This document shows positions 13,565-25,387 of a stretch of DNA of 64,000 bases, piece by piece; the first letter of the stretch is position 1, and each line of letters opens with the position of its first letter. The notes below the pieces were generated by a model that did not search any database, was not told the DNA's origin, and was given only the letters and a program-made list of their open reading frames with translations. Source of the stretch: Bretschneidera sinensis (taxonomy: Eukaryota; Streptophyta; Magnoliopsida; Brassicales; Akaniaceae); NCBI GenBank assembly GCA_023935145.1, contig CM043697.1, positions 59,768,001 to 59,832,000 on the forward strand. Direction: 5' to 3'. The position numbers were made by a program, and so were the translations under genes.

Positions 13565-13572
13565 ATGACAAT

Positions 13573-16500
13573 TATATAATTTGAAATAAATTCCATAAAA
13601 ATTATGAAATTTATTTGTTCCAAACGAAGTGTAAAAGTCTTAAATTTAATTTTATTTGATTTTTCAAATCAGACTATAATTTTATTATTACTCTAAAAAA
13701 TCAGTAATTCAATATTATTGAAATATAACAATTAGACCGATATCAAACTAAATTACCGAAATTATAAATAAATACTACCAAGAACCGAAATAACCAAGCC
13801 AAAGTTTTTAATTCAGTAATTCGTTTTTCCTACATACACCCTTTTTCCAACCCTTGACCAAATTTTTACTTTCATATAAATTGACAATCATTATCACGCT
13901 ACGGTCCGAAGATCAGGCGTCCCATGTTTAGAATTTAGATGAAAACATATTTTTATCGTTTTTGTTTTAACATTTAGCTTTTATTTACATAAAGATACCA
14001 GCTACATAATGCTATAATTCCTTATTAATAATACAAGTGTTATGATTTGTATATTTTTTTTAAGAGTACTTCTTTTGTCCAATATTTTTAATCCACTTTT
14101 TATTTACACAAAGTTTAATGCAAATTTTGTTTTATCCAAAAAAAAAACCTTTTAAAGTTAAATTAAATACATGTGGATCCTGCAAGAGTTATGTCTTGAC
14201 ATAAAAAGAAAAGATTAAAGATATATTTGTAAAGTCAATGATTTTTGTATCTCATTTATGTAAAGTGGACAAATAATCTGAGGCATTTATTTTATGAAAG
14301 ATAGACTAAAAATATAATAGAGTAATAAATTTAATGTAATGGTTTTTTTTAATATTTTTAGTAATACTAAATTACCAAATTATATTTTGATAATACCGAA
14401 TCGTTGAAAATTTGGGAGAAATATATCTAACAAGGCTTCTTATAAATTATTTTATTTTCATGTAATTTGATAATCAAATTGCCCTAATTATTTCAATTCG
14501 GGTTCGGTTACAAAATATGAAGAACCAAAACTTTCAATTTGATTATCAACTTATTTGCACTCTTAAGTTGGTTGTGGAATACTATCAAAATCAAATTAAA
14601 TCTCTCAAAATCGTAAGTTATACATGATAGAGGTAAAATACACCACCCAATAAAAGATCGACACTTGGACACTATAGACACCTTATTTTGTACTAATTTA
14701 ATTGATAAGTATCATTTCTCTTGAATCTCTATGAAAACAATAAAGATTCAGATGAGCGAGATTTCGAAAGTGATACCTAATAAAGAATTCCAATTATTAT
14801 GGTTGTGAACGCAAGTTAGAAACTTATGCATGCAAACCTTAATGAGAAATGATGAACAAAAAAGTAGTATTTTTTGATACATTATGGGCCCAAAACGGAC
14901 AAGTGTTCAAATTAATATGATTTTTCTATCAAACCAAGTTCAAAACTAAATCCGGCTAGGTATTTTGATCATAGCTCGAAAATTACCAAGAATTTTAAGC
15001 CCAGACAATTGCATTTGAAACTAGACTTTCATATCTTTCCAACAAGCCCAAAACCACTCGTTTTGGAATTAAAATAAGTAAGTTGTCTCATTTGAAGTTG
15101 AGTCAAAAAAATTGTCCAGGTTCATTCAGTTATACAAACTTATTTGAATTCTTTTCTAATCCAACTTGAAAATCAAACCAAATCAGCTTAGCTCATCTAA
15201 AACACTCTAAAATATTTTGGCTCAATCCAAATCAGCTCTATTTTATCTAAAACACTCTAAAATATTTCGATTCAATCCAAACTCTTAAAAACCTATTTGG
15301 GATCAACTCTATCACTTAAGCACTATAAATAGGACCCTTGAGTTCATCATTTGACACAAAAAAAAATGATATAGAGAGAGGAGGGAAAATGAGAAGAGAA
15401 TAGAATTAAGAAATTCTATTAATCTCTATCTCTAAGAGTGTTCATATTCTTGAATGAAAAAGGTGAGGTTGAGATAAACACTTGAGAGTGAGGATTTAAT
15501 TTTGTGTTTATTTAATGACAAGAGAAACACTAGAGTAAATGTTCTTAAGTTCTTCATCAACAATCAAGGTTTCTTGATAAAATTATGTATTCAAGAAGCT
15601 TTGATAATTAATCCAATCGTCGTTCTAAGCTATAATCAAAGGAAGAATCATCACCAACCGTCAATGAAGTCGAAGTATCGCTATCTTTGCCAAGAGGAAA
15701 CAACCAAACACAAGCATCCAAATCCAAATTAGAGGCAAGTGTGAGTTAGGAAAATGATTCTACATCGACATATAATTACTTGGATTCAGTAGTGCTCTCT
15801 AAAGGTAGGTACGAATGAAAGTTATTTAATAAAATCATTATTTGTGCATTTGTTTTCTTTGAAAAACATGGGAATGATTGTTTGATTGTTTGGCATGAAT
15901 CATGTATGATGAATTATGCTAGAATTTTAGAGATATTGTTCTAAGGAATTAAACATTTAAGAATACACAGTAAATTAATTGCATGCTATAGAAGCTGTAT
16001 TTTACCTAAATCTGTTGCAGGTTTGATTTAGGGTTTTACTAAGGTATATGTTCCCTTTGTTATTTTTATGAGATTTTTACAATAAACTCGAATTTTTACG
16101 TGCAAGTGAACTGTGAACTTGTGTTATTATTTCTGTGTTGCATGAAAGTTGTGCAACTCTAGAGTAATTCACAAGTCTTTGCATAACTCTAGATATGTGC
16201 GGGCTATGGATAACCTTGAATCATGCTAATCTTTTTCCAGTGACTTTCTACTATTGTATGAACTCTATCTGCCATGTTATAATTGTATGATAACATGTTT
16301 AAGTACTATGAACACTAAAAAGCATGAGTAGGTTTGTGATCGAATAGAATCTAATTTGATTATCTTGCTACCATGTTTTTTATGAGATTTGATCCTTGAT
16401 TTGATATGAAATGCTCTCTAGGTTTTTCATTGACTAAGCATGTTTATATGGTTAAATTGGCATGATATGTTTTACTTCTTTAATTTCTTTACTATTTTCT

Positions 16501-17280
16501 TTTATTCACCTTCTTTATTTGCTTTGGTATAATTGTTATTCACTCATCATGATATTGTATACTCCATACTATTGATTGTGTGATTGATCATGGAATAAAA
16601 CTTGAAAAATATAAGTAATTGGTTCTTAATTAAATTATCCCTTAAATGAGCAAAAGTATAAGCTATATCCTTTTGTGGTCTAGGGTGCTCTTCCTTTCAA
16701 CATTTCCATAGTGTACCCTAAGTCTTAAACCCGATCTCTCTCTTTGACCAGTAGCTAAGGGTTCTTGTCAAGTGACAACTCCAATCAAGTTTCCATACCT
16801 TTGACTTTTTGTATCAAGTTTATTACCTTTTGATTGAGGTTATCTATTCATATTAGATCAAGGTCAAAGAGAAACGATTCATGAGATATTATTGTATTAG
16901 TGAAGGGTTTAAAGTACCTTATAATCACTCAACACTTAAAAACATAAGGAGCCCCTTGCTATTAATGAAGGGTTATGAAGAGCGTAGTGCAACTTTTGAT
17001 TTTCCAATCAGGCTGAACTACTTTGATCCGCACTCGTTCATCGATCTTCCTTTGGAAGGGACAGTTGGGTATTAAGCCGAAGTTGTGGTAGAGGTATGAA
17101 TCTCAAGAAGGTTACATACCCCATAGACACCATAGGAGGAATTAAAGTAATTTCACCTCTAAAGAGAAAATACTACTTATCCCATAAGAAAAGCCAAATC
17201 TCATACTCCCCACCTAAGGGCAAAAATATAACTTCACTCTGGAGGACCCCACTACCTTTTTTCCATTAAGATAAAATTCT
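13573..17280. other. Non-coding, AT-rich intergenic region with LTR-like remnants
   Basis: I see no gene. A TATA-like TATAAAT lies at 15324-15330, followed by a purine-rich leader as in LTR promoters. A short tandem repeat containing CTAAAACACTCTAAAATATTT occurs near 15200 and again near 15250. The 76-aa and 64-aa reading frames at 15502-15732 and 16881-17075 match no family I know. The region probably derives from old retrotransposon DNA, but I could not find paired LTRs or target duplications. Confidence 0.35.
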
Positions 17281-17286
17281 CAACCC

Positions 17287-17470
17287 TATATAAAAGGCAC
17301 AACTTTCCAAGTGCTCATTCATTACACTCTTCCCCAAATTATTCTCTTCTCATCTTCTCGTTCTTACATCATCTGCTGACTTATGCATCGATGGTCTTCC
17401 CCAGAAAATAAAACACCAAGTGGCTTCCTTTTCAGGTACCTTGAATTCGGCTAACATGGATTAGACCTCA
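17287..17470 (+). mobile_element. Tat-like LTR remnant (promoter and leader part)
   Basis: TATATAAAA at 17287-17295 is followed by GGCACAACTT and then CTGACTTATGCATCGATGG near 17380. The last stretch resembles CTAACTTAAGCATCGGAGC in the LTR of the Tat element at 46875-60117. This suggests an old LTR fragment of the same broad lineage. No paired LTR or target duplication was found. Confidence 0.35.
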
Positions 17471-18242
17471 AACTTGACTTGGAGATACCTAATCAGACAT
17501 GACTTGGATTAACTTAATAGGACTTGACATAAAGGCATCAACAATACAAATCGAGAGAAGCAATCCATGTATACAAAAAACTAAAATTCTAACTGAAACT
17601 ATGTCGACAAAAAGAAAAAGCTATAATTCAAGATAAACATTCATTTGAGTCTACCCTGTTATATGATAAAAAAAATTTATGTTACAATATTTTTTTTTTT
17701 TACAAAAGAGTGATGAATAATCTGAAAAAGGTGCAATATCATCTCAAAAAATCCAAGTGAGGTGCTTAATTATACTGTATCTTATGGGAGGTGCAAAAAA
17801 TTTGCCCTAAAAATTAAAACTTGAAGAGCACCTTTAAAAAAATAAAAATAAAGAGAATAAGAAAAACTCTTGCCTCGACTCGACGCATTTTTAAGGAAAC
17901 TATTCTTTTATCCTTTTGAAATGGAAAGTGAAAATGAACGCAGAAAGAAAGACAAAAAAATAAAAATCTACAACTATATATAGGAAAATTGAAAAAGAAA
18001 ATCGAACAGAAGAGAACATTTAGGGTGGTTTCAGTTATGGAAAATGTTTTCTATTTTCCTTAATACTTTCAATAATTTAGGCATTCTTAATATAATTTGG
18101 AAAACAACACTTCTCTTTCTAACATAATATTGGAAAACTTGAGAAACAAAATAGTGGTTTTCAAACTTTTCTAATAATATGTTGGGAAGAGAAATATTGT
18201 TTTCCAAATTATATTAATAATGCCTAAATTGTTGAAGAAAGT

Positions 18243-20553
18243 TGTAACGACCCATCCCGGGTTGGCCACCCCCGAGACGGTGTCATCACATTTTGAAAAT
18301 TCCAACATAACACATATATGCAACAATAAAAATTTATCAACTGCAAGTATTTACATCAAATTATCAACCCTTAACAGTAGAGTTACATCATTCACATATC
18401 AACTTAAACATTGTATACAACATAATATGCATGAATATTTACAAATGTTTTTTTTTCTCATTAGTCTGAGGATGTGGACCACGTGGCTTACAGATAATGA
18501 TTCCGTTTAAATCTCAGCTCACCAACTATCTGTCTTGCCTGCTGCCTGAAATCATTTAACATTGAGGGATGAGTTTCACAAGCTCAGTGAATTAAATTTA
18601 CTAGAAGTATTCAATTTGTATAAATAGTCTTTTAATATTTAATCATTTATATCTCATATAACTTGATAATAAAATTCTACTATCACTACACATGTCATAA
18701 GCTTCATTCTCTATCAATCTCTTCTTCTTATATATTTGTTCACCTTAAGACCATCAATTATATCTCATAATTTCCTTGTTATGAGGCTCACAGCATATAG
18801 TCTACCATTTAAATAGTTCTTATCATATCATAATTCCATGTTTCTTTCTCACTATAATTGTCTCTCTGTGAGACTCATTCATCTATAAATAAATTTACAA
18901 TAACAAACAATACTTCATCATTTCAGTAATACAACCAATATTTAAAACAGACACAATACATGAATTATTATTAGGGAACGTCTTCCCACATGTCGATATG
19001 TTTTTATCTTAGACCGGCTGTCTTTCCGGTTCTTTTATTTTATTTAGACCGGCTACCCTCTCGGTCCTTTTATTTCCAGCATCTACCAGCTGTCACGGTT
19101 TTCATTTATTTTCAACATATATCGACTATCACGGTTTTTCATTTAGACCGACCCCCTCCTGATTCTTTTATTTCATGCATATGCATATGAACACTGATAT
19201 AAATTATGCATATGAACAATAATATAAAAACAAGCATGTATTCAGACATTCAATTTAGCTATCCTGCTTTTTCTCAAATTATTATTTGATCAATTTCACT
19301 AAATTCTTCTCCTCATATATCATATCAATTTATCAACCATAACTCGTCAAGAATTTCATCTATCACATTCATATTAAATCGATTCATTATTCCAATAATA
19401 TTACTTCTTATATAATAATTTTTCACATATCAATTATACCTATCATACCCATCAAATAACTTTAATCTATCATCAAATCATAGGTTAATAATTTATTCAA
19501 ATATTATCACTATATATTTCATATTTATCTTGATTACTTAAAGTAAATCTAACTCACCACGTAGCACTTAGAGCTACTCATGGATCACCTCCTTGCCTTT
19601 CCTGCACCTATCAGCAGTTTCTCCCGGTTGCTAATCGTCAGCACCTGACATAATATTTATATTAAATTATTAATTTATTCTTCAATTCCTTCATAATTCA
19701 CACCCTTTGAAAATTCTCACATTGAATTCCGGGAAATTTCATGTATGCTAAATTTCAAAAATAAACTTCATGTTATTACCTTATGTTTTTCTTAGAGCTT
19801 TCGGTGATTCTCTATAAAATTCTCCCGTAAATCTCTTCTAAATTTTGCTCTTTCAATCTTTTTTTCAGTCCCCAAATATTTAAAGAAATAGAGTAGTTTA
19901 AATTTGAGATTGAAGAAAACCAAACAGGATTTGGTAAAACTAATAAAACAATTCAATACAAATAATAAAATTACGCGGCACCGTTCACTGCTTTCCTTAT
20001 ATATGCTGTGCAACATACAGAGAATTTCAATTTCCTCTTGGTGTTGCCATGTCCCCATTTTTTCAATTTCTTTTTTTCTTTTTTCTTTTCCTTTTTTTCC
20101 CTTATCTGGATGCAATTTTTTTATTTTTATTTTTCTTTTTCTTTACACCACCACGCATCAATTTTTTTTTAAAGATTTGTTTTATAAAAATTAAATCTTT
20201 CACACATATATATTTGGTGAGTTGAGGTTCAGACGAAATCATTATCTATAAGCCACGTACGTGTCTACATCCTCAGACTAATGAGAAAATAAAATAAAAA
20301 TTTATTTGTAAATATTCATGCATTTTACGTTGTATAAAATGTTTAAGTCAAGATCAGAATGATGTATCTCCCTTATTGAGGGTTGATGAATGATGTAAAA
20401 AATTATGTTGGCGTTATTTTTCTTGTTGTACATGTGTCGTGCTGGGTATTACAATTCTACGGGTATTACAATTCATGAAAGAGTTGGGGGGTATTACAAT
20501 TCATATTTATTAAATTACTCCTTTATCCTTTCTTTACAAATACAAGTATTACA
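18243..20553 (-). repeat. 3' LTR of the chromovirus-type element
   Basis: The ends are TGTAATACTTG and GGGTCGTTACA on the minus strand. The part at about 19490-20200 aligns by eye with 21820-22530 in the truncated 5' LTR. A stretch at about 20210-20505 is absent from the 5' LTR copy and is partly an inverted copy of 18340-18530. At 19008-19170 there is a degenerate tandem repeat of about 45 bp built on TTTAGACCGGCT. Confidence 0.8.
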
Positions 20554-21760
20554 ATTCTACCCACCTTACAAAAATTTCATCCCCGAAATTTCCTTACCTA
20601 ATTCATGAAAGAGTTGGGGGTATTCTTTCCTCATTCTTGCTTCATGCTCCCAAGAGACTTCTTCAACATCTTTGTTCCGCCATAATATTTGAATCAAATG
20701 AGTGATTTTATTACACAAAACTTGTTCCTTTCTGTCTAGAATTCTGACAGGTACTTGCATAAAAATCAAATATTCCTCAAGTTCTATCACCTGATTCGAG
20801 ATACTATGGGATTCATCATGTAAGTATTTTTTCAAAAGTGACACATGAAACACATTATGTAATTGTTTTAACTCTGGAGGCAAATCCAATCTATATATTA
20901 CTGGTCCAACTCTCTCAATCACCTCATATAGCCCCACAATCTCGAGCTCAACTTTCTATTCTTTTTAAACCTCAACATGTCCTTCCACGGAGATATATTC
21001 AAAAATATCCAATGACCAACTTGAAGCTTGAGAGGTCGTTTTCTATTATCAGCATATCTCTTTTGTCTATTCTGTGCCACTCTAAGGTTCTCTCTAACTA
21101 GTTTGATCATCTCAGTAGTCATATCTATCATTTCTGGACCAAATGTATTTCTCTCTCCAACTTCTTCCGAGCATATTGGAGTTCTATACCTCTTACCTTA
21201 TAAAGTTTCAAATGGTGCCATCCCAATACTAGTTTGATATTGATTATTATATGCAAACTCGATCAAAGACAAATAAGCATCTCAGCTCACTGAGAAACTC
21301 AGTACACTTGCCATCAGTATATCTTCTAGTATTATGATGATTCTCTCCGTCTGCCCATCAGTTTGTGGATGAAAAGTTGTATTAAACTGTAATTGCGAAC
21401 CTATAGTTTCTTGAAAACCTCCACAAAATCTAGAGGTAAATCTAGAATCGTTATCTGATACAATACTCAAGGGTACTCCATGTAATCTTACAATCTCCGC
21501 TACATACAATTCAACCAACTTTTCAGGATTCCAGGTAGTTTTAATAGGAAGGAAATGTGAAGACTTAGAAAGTCTATCCACTATGACCCACACAGTGTCA
21601 TGTCCTCTCTGGGTACAGGAAAAACCAGAGATAAAATTCATACTCATATTTTCCCATGGCCACTCAGGTACTAGAAGAGGTTGTAATAAACCTGTTGGAT
21701 GTCTATTATCAGATTTCACTTGTTGACAAGTCAAACATCTAGAAATATATTCTGCTTAAG
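20554..21760 (-). pseudogene. Chromovirus pol relic: integrase and chromodomain-like end
   Basis: Minus-strand reading frames 21734-21282, 21131-20919 and 20937-20566 are consecutive parts of one polyprotein broken by frameshifts and stops. They read the integrase core (PWENMSMNFISGF, VIVDRLSKSSHFLPIK, SIVSDNDSRF, FHPQTDGQTER), then NRQKRYADNRKRPLKLQVGH, then VYRLDLPP-type sequence with HNVFHVSLLKKYL and a C-terminal EEVSWEHEARMRKEYPQLF resembling the chromodomain of Tekay-type elements. Immediately after, toward lower coordinates, GTAAGGTGGGTAGAAT is the polypurine tract before the 3' LTR. Upstream domains have been deleted. Confidence 0.85.
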
Positions 21761-21769
21761 TAAATCTGA

Positions 21770-22594
21770 TATCACTATATATTTCATATTTATTCAAATA
21801 TTTATTACTTCTTTACCAACAAAAATAGTAATTTATTCAAATATTATCACTATATATTTCATATTTATCTTGATTACTTAAGTAAATCTAACTCGTGGAT
21901 CACCTCTTTGTCTTTCCTACTTCTCTCAACAATTTCTCCCGGTTTTTGATTGCTAACACCTGACATAATATTTATGTTAAAATTTCTAATTTATTCTTCA
22001 ATTCCTTCATAATTCACACCCTTTGAAAATTCTCACATTGAATTCCGAGAAATTTCACGTATGCTAAATTTCAAAAATAAACTTCACATTATTACCTTAT
22101 GTTTTTCTTAGAGCTTCTTGTGACTCTATAAAATTCTCCTGTAAACCTCTTCAAAATTTTACTCTTTGAGTCTTTCTTTCGATCCCCAAGTTTTTAAAGA
22201 AATAGAGTAGTTTAGATTTGAGATTGAAGAAAACCAAACAGGATTTAGTAAAACTAATAAAACAATTTAATATAAATAATAAAATTATGTGGCACCGTTC
22301 ACCACTTTCCTTATCTCTGCTATGCAACATGTAGCGAATTTCAATTTCTTGGGCAACACCAGGTGTTGCCACATCCCTTTTTTTTTTTTTTTAAAAAAAC
22401 TTTTTTTCTTTTTCCTTTTCTTTTATCTGGACGCATTTTTTTTCTTTTTCATTTTCTTTACACCACCACGCGTCCGATTTTTTTAAAAGAATTGTTTTAT
22501 AAAAATTAAATCTTTCGCATATATGTTATTTTAACTCCATGTTATATTTATTAAATTACTTCTTTACCTTTTCTTTACGAATACAGGTATTACA
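21770..22594 (-). repeat. Truncated 5' LTR of the chromovirus-type element
   Basis: This matches the first part of the 3' LTR, with shared runs such as CACCTGACATAATATTTAT and TTCACACCCTTTGAAAATTC. The start TGTAATACC is at 22594. The copy stops around 21770, where a partly duplicated AT-rich piece joins pol. Exact breakpoints need an alignment. Confidence 0.7.
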
Positions 22595-22859
22595 AAAGTG
22601 TTAAGAAAAATGAAAAATGGAAAAGAGAAAACAATTTTCACAACTAAACAGGTCCTTACCTGATTCAATTATGTGTCATATTCTCTCCTTTTTAATAAAG
22701 AATGTTGTTAATACCAGTATTTTAGCCGACAGATGGAAAATACTTTGGGCATATGTCCCAATTAGACTTCGATTGAATTTTGTGGATGATATTTTAAATC
22801 TTCGTGAAATATCACATATACTAAATTTCAAAATCATATGTAGGAAAAGGTGTGATACT

Positions 22860-23484
22860 CAGTGGCGAAACAAATAATTTTTTTCTAGACTGAGCTGAAG
22901 TATATAATTGATCCTACGGTCACTTGGTCATAATTTTGGAACAAAAATCTACTTTGCCAAATCATCAAATTGAATTATCTTTTAATCAAACATTCTCTAG
23001 TACCCACAAAAATCAATAATTGTGTTCAATCTAGAGAGAAAACACATGAATAAAACTTAAAAAAATATCCACAAATATTCTTTGGTACAATCATGTTCTC
23101 GAATAATATAGATGAGAAGAGAAAGAAGATAGAGTGAGAAACCTAGAACTGCCAGCTAGTATATCACAAAAAATTTGGTACATAGTAATTAAGCAATTTT
23201 GATTAGGGTATAATTGGAATAAGAAAGTTCAATTATTTTACCAGTGACATCACTTTGGGAGTTTTTTTAGGATTTAATCAAGAACCACATACACACATAT
23301 GGGGAAAAGGAAAATAAGCTGTTTCTTTTCTTTGGTACAATCATGCTGTGTTTTTTATTTTATATATAGACATATAAAGTATAGAATTATTGCCTCAAGG
23401 TCATATGCAAAAATATTATTAACTCAACTTTAAGTTTGGTTTGAGCCATGGCCCAAATATGCCTAGGCAGTGGATTCGCCCCTG
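22860..23484. mobile_element. hAT-like non-autonomous element, 625 bp
   Basis: An exact 8-bp duplication GTGATACT flanks it (22852-22859 and 23485-23492). The ends are CAGTGGCGAA and TTCGCCCCTG, inverted repeats with one mismatch over ten bases. The interior has no transposase. Removing it together with one duplication copy restores the F-box reading frame. Confidence 0.88.
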
Positions 23485-24020
23485 GTGATACTTCTCGTGT
23501 TACAAAGTGGATTCATGCTGCAATGAAGGGCAAAGTTGAACATCTCGACATTGACAATCTCATATTTGATTCATTTGTCTAATTGCGTAGGAGCCTTTAT
23601 ACACTTGAAACACTAGTGGTTTTAAAATTGAGATAAGTAGTTCTTAAAGTTTATGAATTGGTTTGTTTACCTAGTGTCAAAATCATCGATCTCTATAAAG
23701 TTGAGTTCAAGGACAATGAAGCTTTAAAAGTACTCATTTATGGTTTCCCAATTCTTGAAGATTTGAGCATCATTAGATTTGATGGTGATAGTTTACAGGT
23801 TTTATGTGTTTGTTTTCAAGCATTGAAGACTTTAACAATAAAGTTCACTGAACAATGAGATATGGAAGATAAAGTTCTGATTAATGCCCCAAATCTTGAA
23901 TGCCTAGATTTAAAAGATATGGTGTCTAAAAACAACATCATAAATAATTCTAGTTCCTTGGTTAAAGTAGAGATTATTGTATCCCGTCTCAAATATCAAT
24001 GATAGTTTCCAAGTGTGGTA

Positions 24021-24201
24021 TTGGTAGCCAACAAATTTGGCCAACAGACCTATACAACATGACCATCATAAAGTTTGAATTTTAATTATGGAAAGATCAA
24101 GTAGTAATAGGTAGTTTGGACAGAGTTAAAAACGAAAACCTCACTTTCTTTGCGTAATGTGACGTTTTTTCATTGGTCCATGCCAAATTTGTTGGCTACC
24201 C
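24021..24201. mobile_element. Foldback MITE candidate
   Basis: GGTAGCCAACAAATTTGGCC at 24021 is mirrored by TGCCAAATTTGTTGGCTACC ending at 24201, about 20-bp inverted repeats around roughly 140 bp of AT-rich sequence. No clear target duplication was found. It lies at the point where the F-box homology ends. Confidence 0.5.
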
Positions 24202-24360
24202 ATTCATTACTCTAATAGGAATTGGAATGGCATAGTCTTTATGAGGGCAAATTCTATCCAAATCTGCTATGTTGATAGTACACCATCTTCACCTTCGGAA
24301 ATATTATAGTTCAAAAAGCGTAACTTTTTCTAAAAATACTAAAGCAATAAAACTTAAACG

Positions 24361-24530
24361 GTGATGTTATTGGCATTTCAAAAATTGTTATTAGCACTCC
24401 TATTTTGTTTTGGTACTTAAATTTATAATAATATCCCAAATTAAATTGCATTCTCAAAAGCATTTAACTTCAATTAAAGGCATTATTGTAAGTTAAACAA
24501 AAAAAAAAGAGTACCAATAACACCACCCAA
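24361..24530. mobile_element. Foldback MITE candidate
   Basis: GTGATGTTATTGGCA at the left and TACCAATAACACCACC at the right form imperfect terminal inverted repeats around about 140 bp of AT-rich sequence. AAAC flanks the left side and occurs just after the right end. No coding sequence is present. Confidence 0.45.
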
Positions 24531-25168
24531 ACTTTTTTAACACTCATTGAAGGAGAAACAGAAATAGTATTTTACTTTTTTATCTTCATTTTTACCTTAA
24601 AAGAGACATTTAAAATGTTTACAGAAAAGAAAAGATTAACCAGTACATGTAACATTAGTCATACTAGATAAGACTTCAATAAAATCTCACTGTCATTTCA
24701 ATTTTACTTTAAAAGAGAATCAAAATGAAATAACAGAGTCCTATCAGTAATAATGGTAACTTGAAAGTGGCATTCACTAAGCACAAACCAACAATTAAAA
24801 CCATGAACAATGATGAAGTTCAAGCCATGAGACAAATAGAAATTCAAAAGAAATAAGGGGAAAAGGAAAAACTTCGATTAAAAGATGAACAACGATCAAG
24901 TATCACAACTTAAGCAAAAAACAAACAGTAAAAAGTTCACCAAGAGCAAGAAATGATTTTAGAGACAGATATAAATGTACAAAACATAAGAGATGAATAT
25001 CAAAAGCATAACAATTAGCCAACTTGTAAACATTTGTGTACATTTCTAAGCATAGCCATCCCTCTTGATGAAGTACCTTTCTACAAATTGGAAGACCAAT
25101 GTGTTCAAGAAAGTAGTCACAGATCAACAATTTGACATTCACTTAAGCCCTTTTTGAACACTAGAATT

Positions 25169-25387
25169 TCATTGAGAATGATACTTTTTATTTTGAGAAT
25201 TATGATATAAGTGAACTGTTAATCTCATCAAAACTTTTAAATTCTCCAGAAAATATTTTACTAGATTTTTCTCCCCCTCCCAGCCTTCAGATATTTCTAT
25301 TTCAACATACTCGAGGCATGATAACAAACATTGAGGCACATATACCAACATAAGCTTGTAGGATTCAGGGATAGGATCATATTTTTG
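25169..25387 (-). pseudogene. FBD-domain exon fragment
   Basis: Downstream of a good acceptor (TTTTTTTCTAG, ending at 25388) the minus strand reads QKYDPIPESYKL, then VPQCLLSCLEYVEIEISEGW, NLVKYFLENLKVLMRLTVHL and SQNKKYH before a stop. This is the C-terminal FBD domain of plant F-box/FBD proteins, lacking the usual last residues. I found no F-box or LRR exon upstream on this strand before the copia element. It may be the displaced end of the F-box pseudogene on the plus strand or a piece of another family member. Confidence 0.7.

Larger units (their letters stand above)
18243..22594 (-). mobile_element. Ty3/gypsy chromovirus-type element, rearranged and truncated
   Basis: The element runs on the minus strand from TGTAATACCTG (22594) to GGGTCGTTACA (18243), flanked by the 5-bp duplication AAAGT at 18238-18242 and 22595-22599. 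The 3' LTR is 18243-20553 (2.3 kb). The 5' LTR survives only as its first part (about 21770-22594) and is joined directly to the second half of pol. Gag, protease, reverse transcriptase, RNase H and the primer site are therefore missing. Long LTRs, the integrase type and a chromodomain-like C-terminus point to the Del/Tekay group (inference). It lies inside a Harbinger-like MITE. It cannot move on its own. Confidence 0.85.
18023..22655. mobile_element. Harbinger-like MITE, split by a retrotransposon
   Basis: The two halves are 18023-18242 and 22600-22655. TTA duplications at 18020-18022 and 22656-22658 flank them, as expected for PIF/Harbinger elements. The left end GGGTGGTTTCAGTTATGG pairs imperfectly with the reverse complement of the right end, GGACCTGTTTAGTTGTG. 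The interior is a long imperfect palindrome and closely resembles the MITE at 39716-39965. The intact length would have been about 276 bp. The MITE landed in the F-box reading frame and was later hit by the chromovirus at 18243-22594. Confidence 0.75.
17993..23998 (+). pseudogene. F-box/LRR-type pseudogene, split by nested insertions
   Basis: Gene-derived segments are about 17993-18022 (possible 5' end), 22656-22859 and 23493-23998. From 22656 the frame reads LPDSIMCHILSFL and SILADRWKILWAYV, a typical plant F-box (residues that bind SKP1). Joining 22859 to 23493 across the hAT-like insertion keeps the frame and continues with RVTKWIHAAMKGKVEHLDID, then VCLPSVKIIDLYKVEF and PNLECLDLKDM, the leucine-rich region of F-box/FBD proteins. 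TAA or TGA stops interrupt the frame near 23580, 23632 and 23856, so it cannot make a full protein. No start codon was found: the frame upstream of the MITE closes at 17990. The FBD end is missing on this strand; an FBD piece lies at 25169-25387 on the other strand. Confidence 0.8.
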
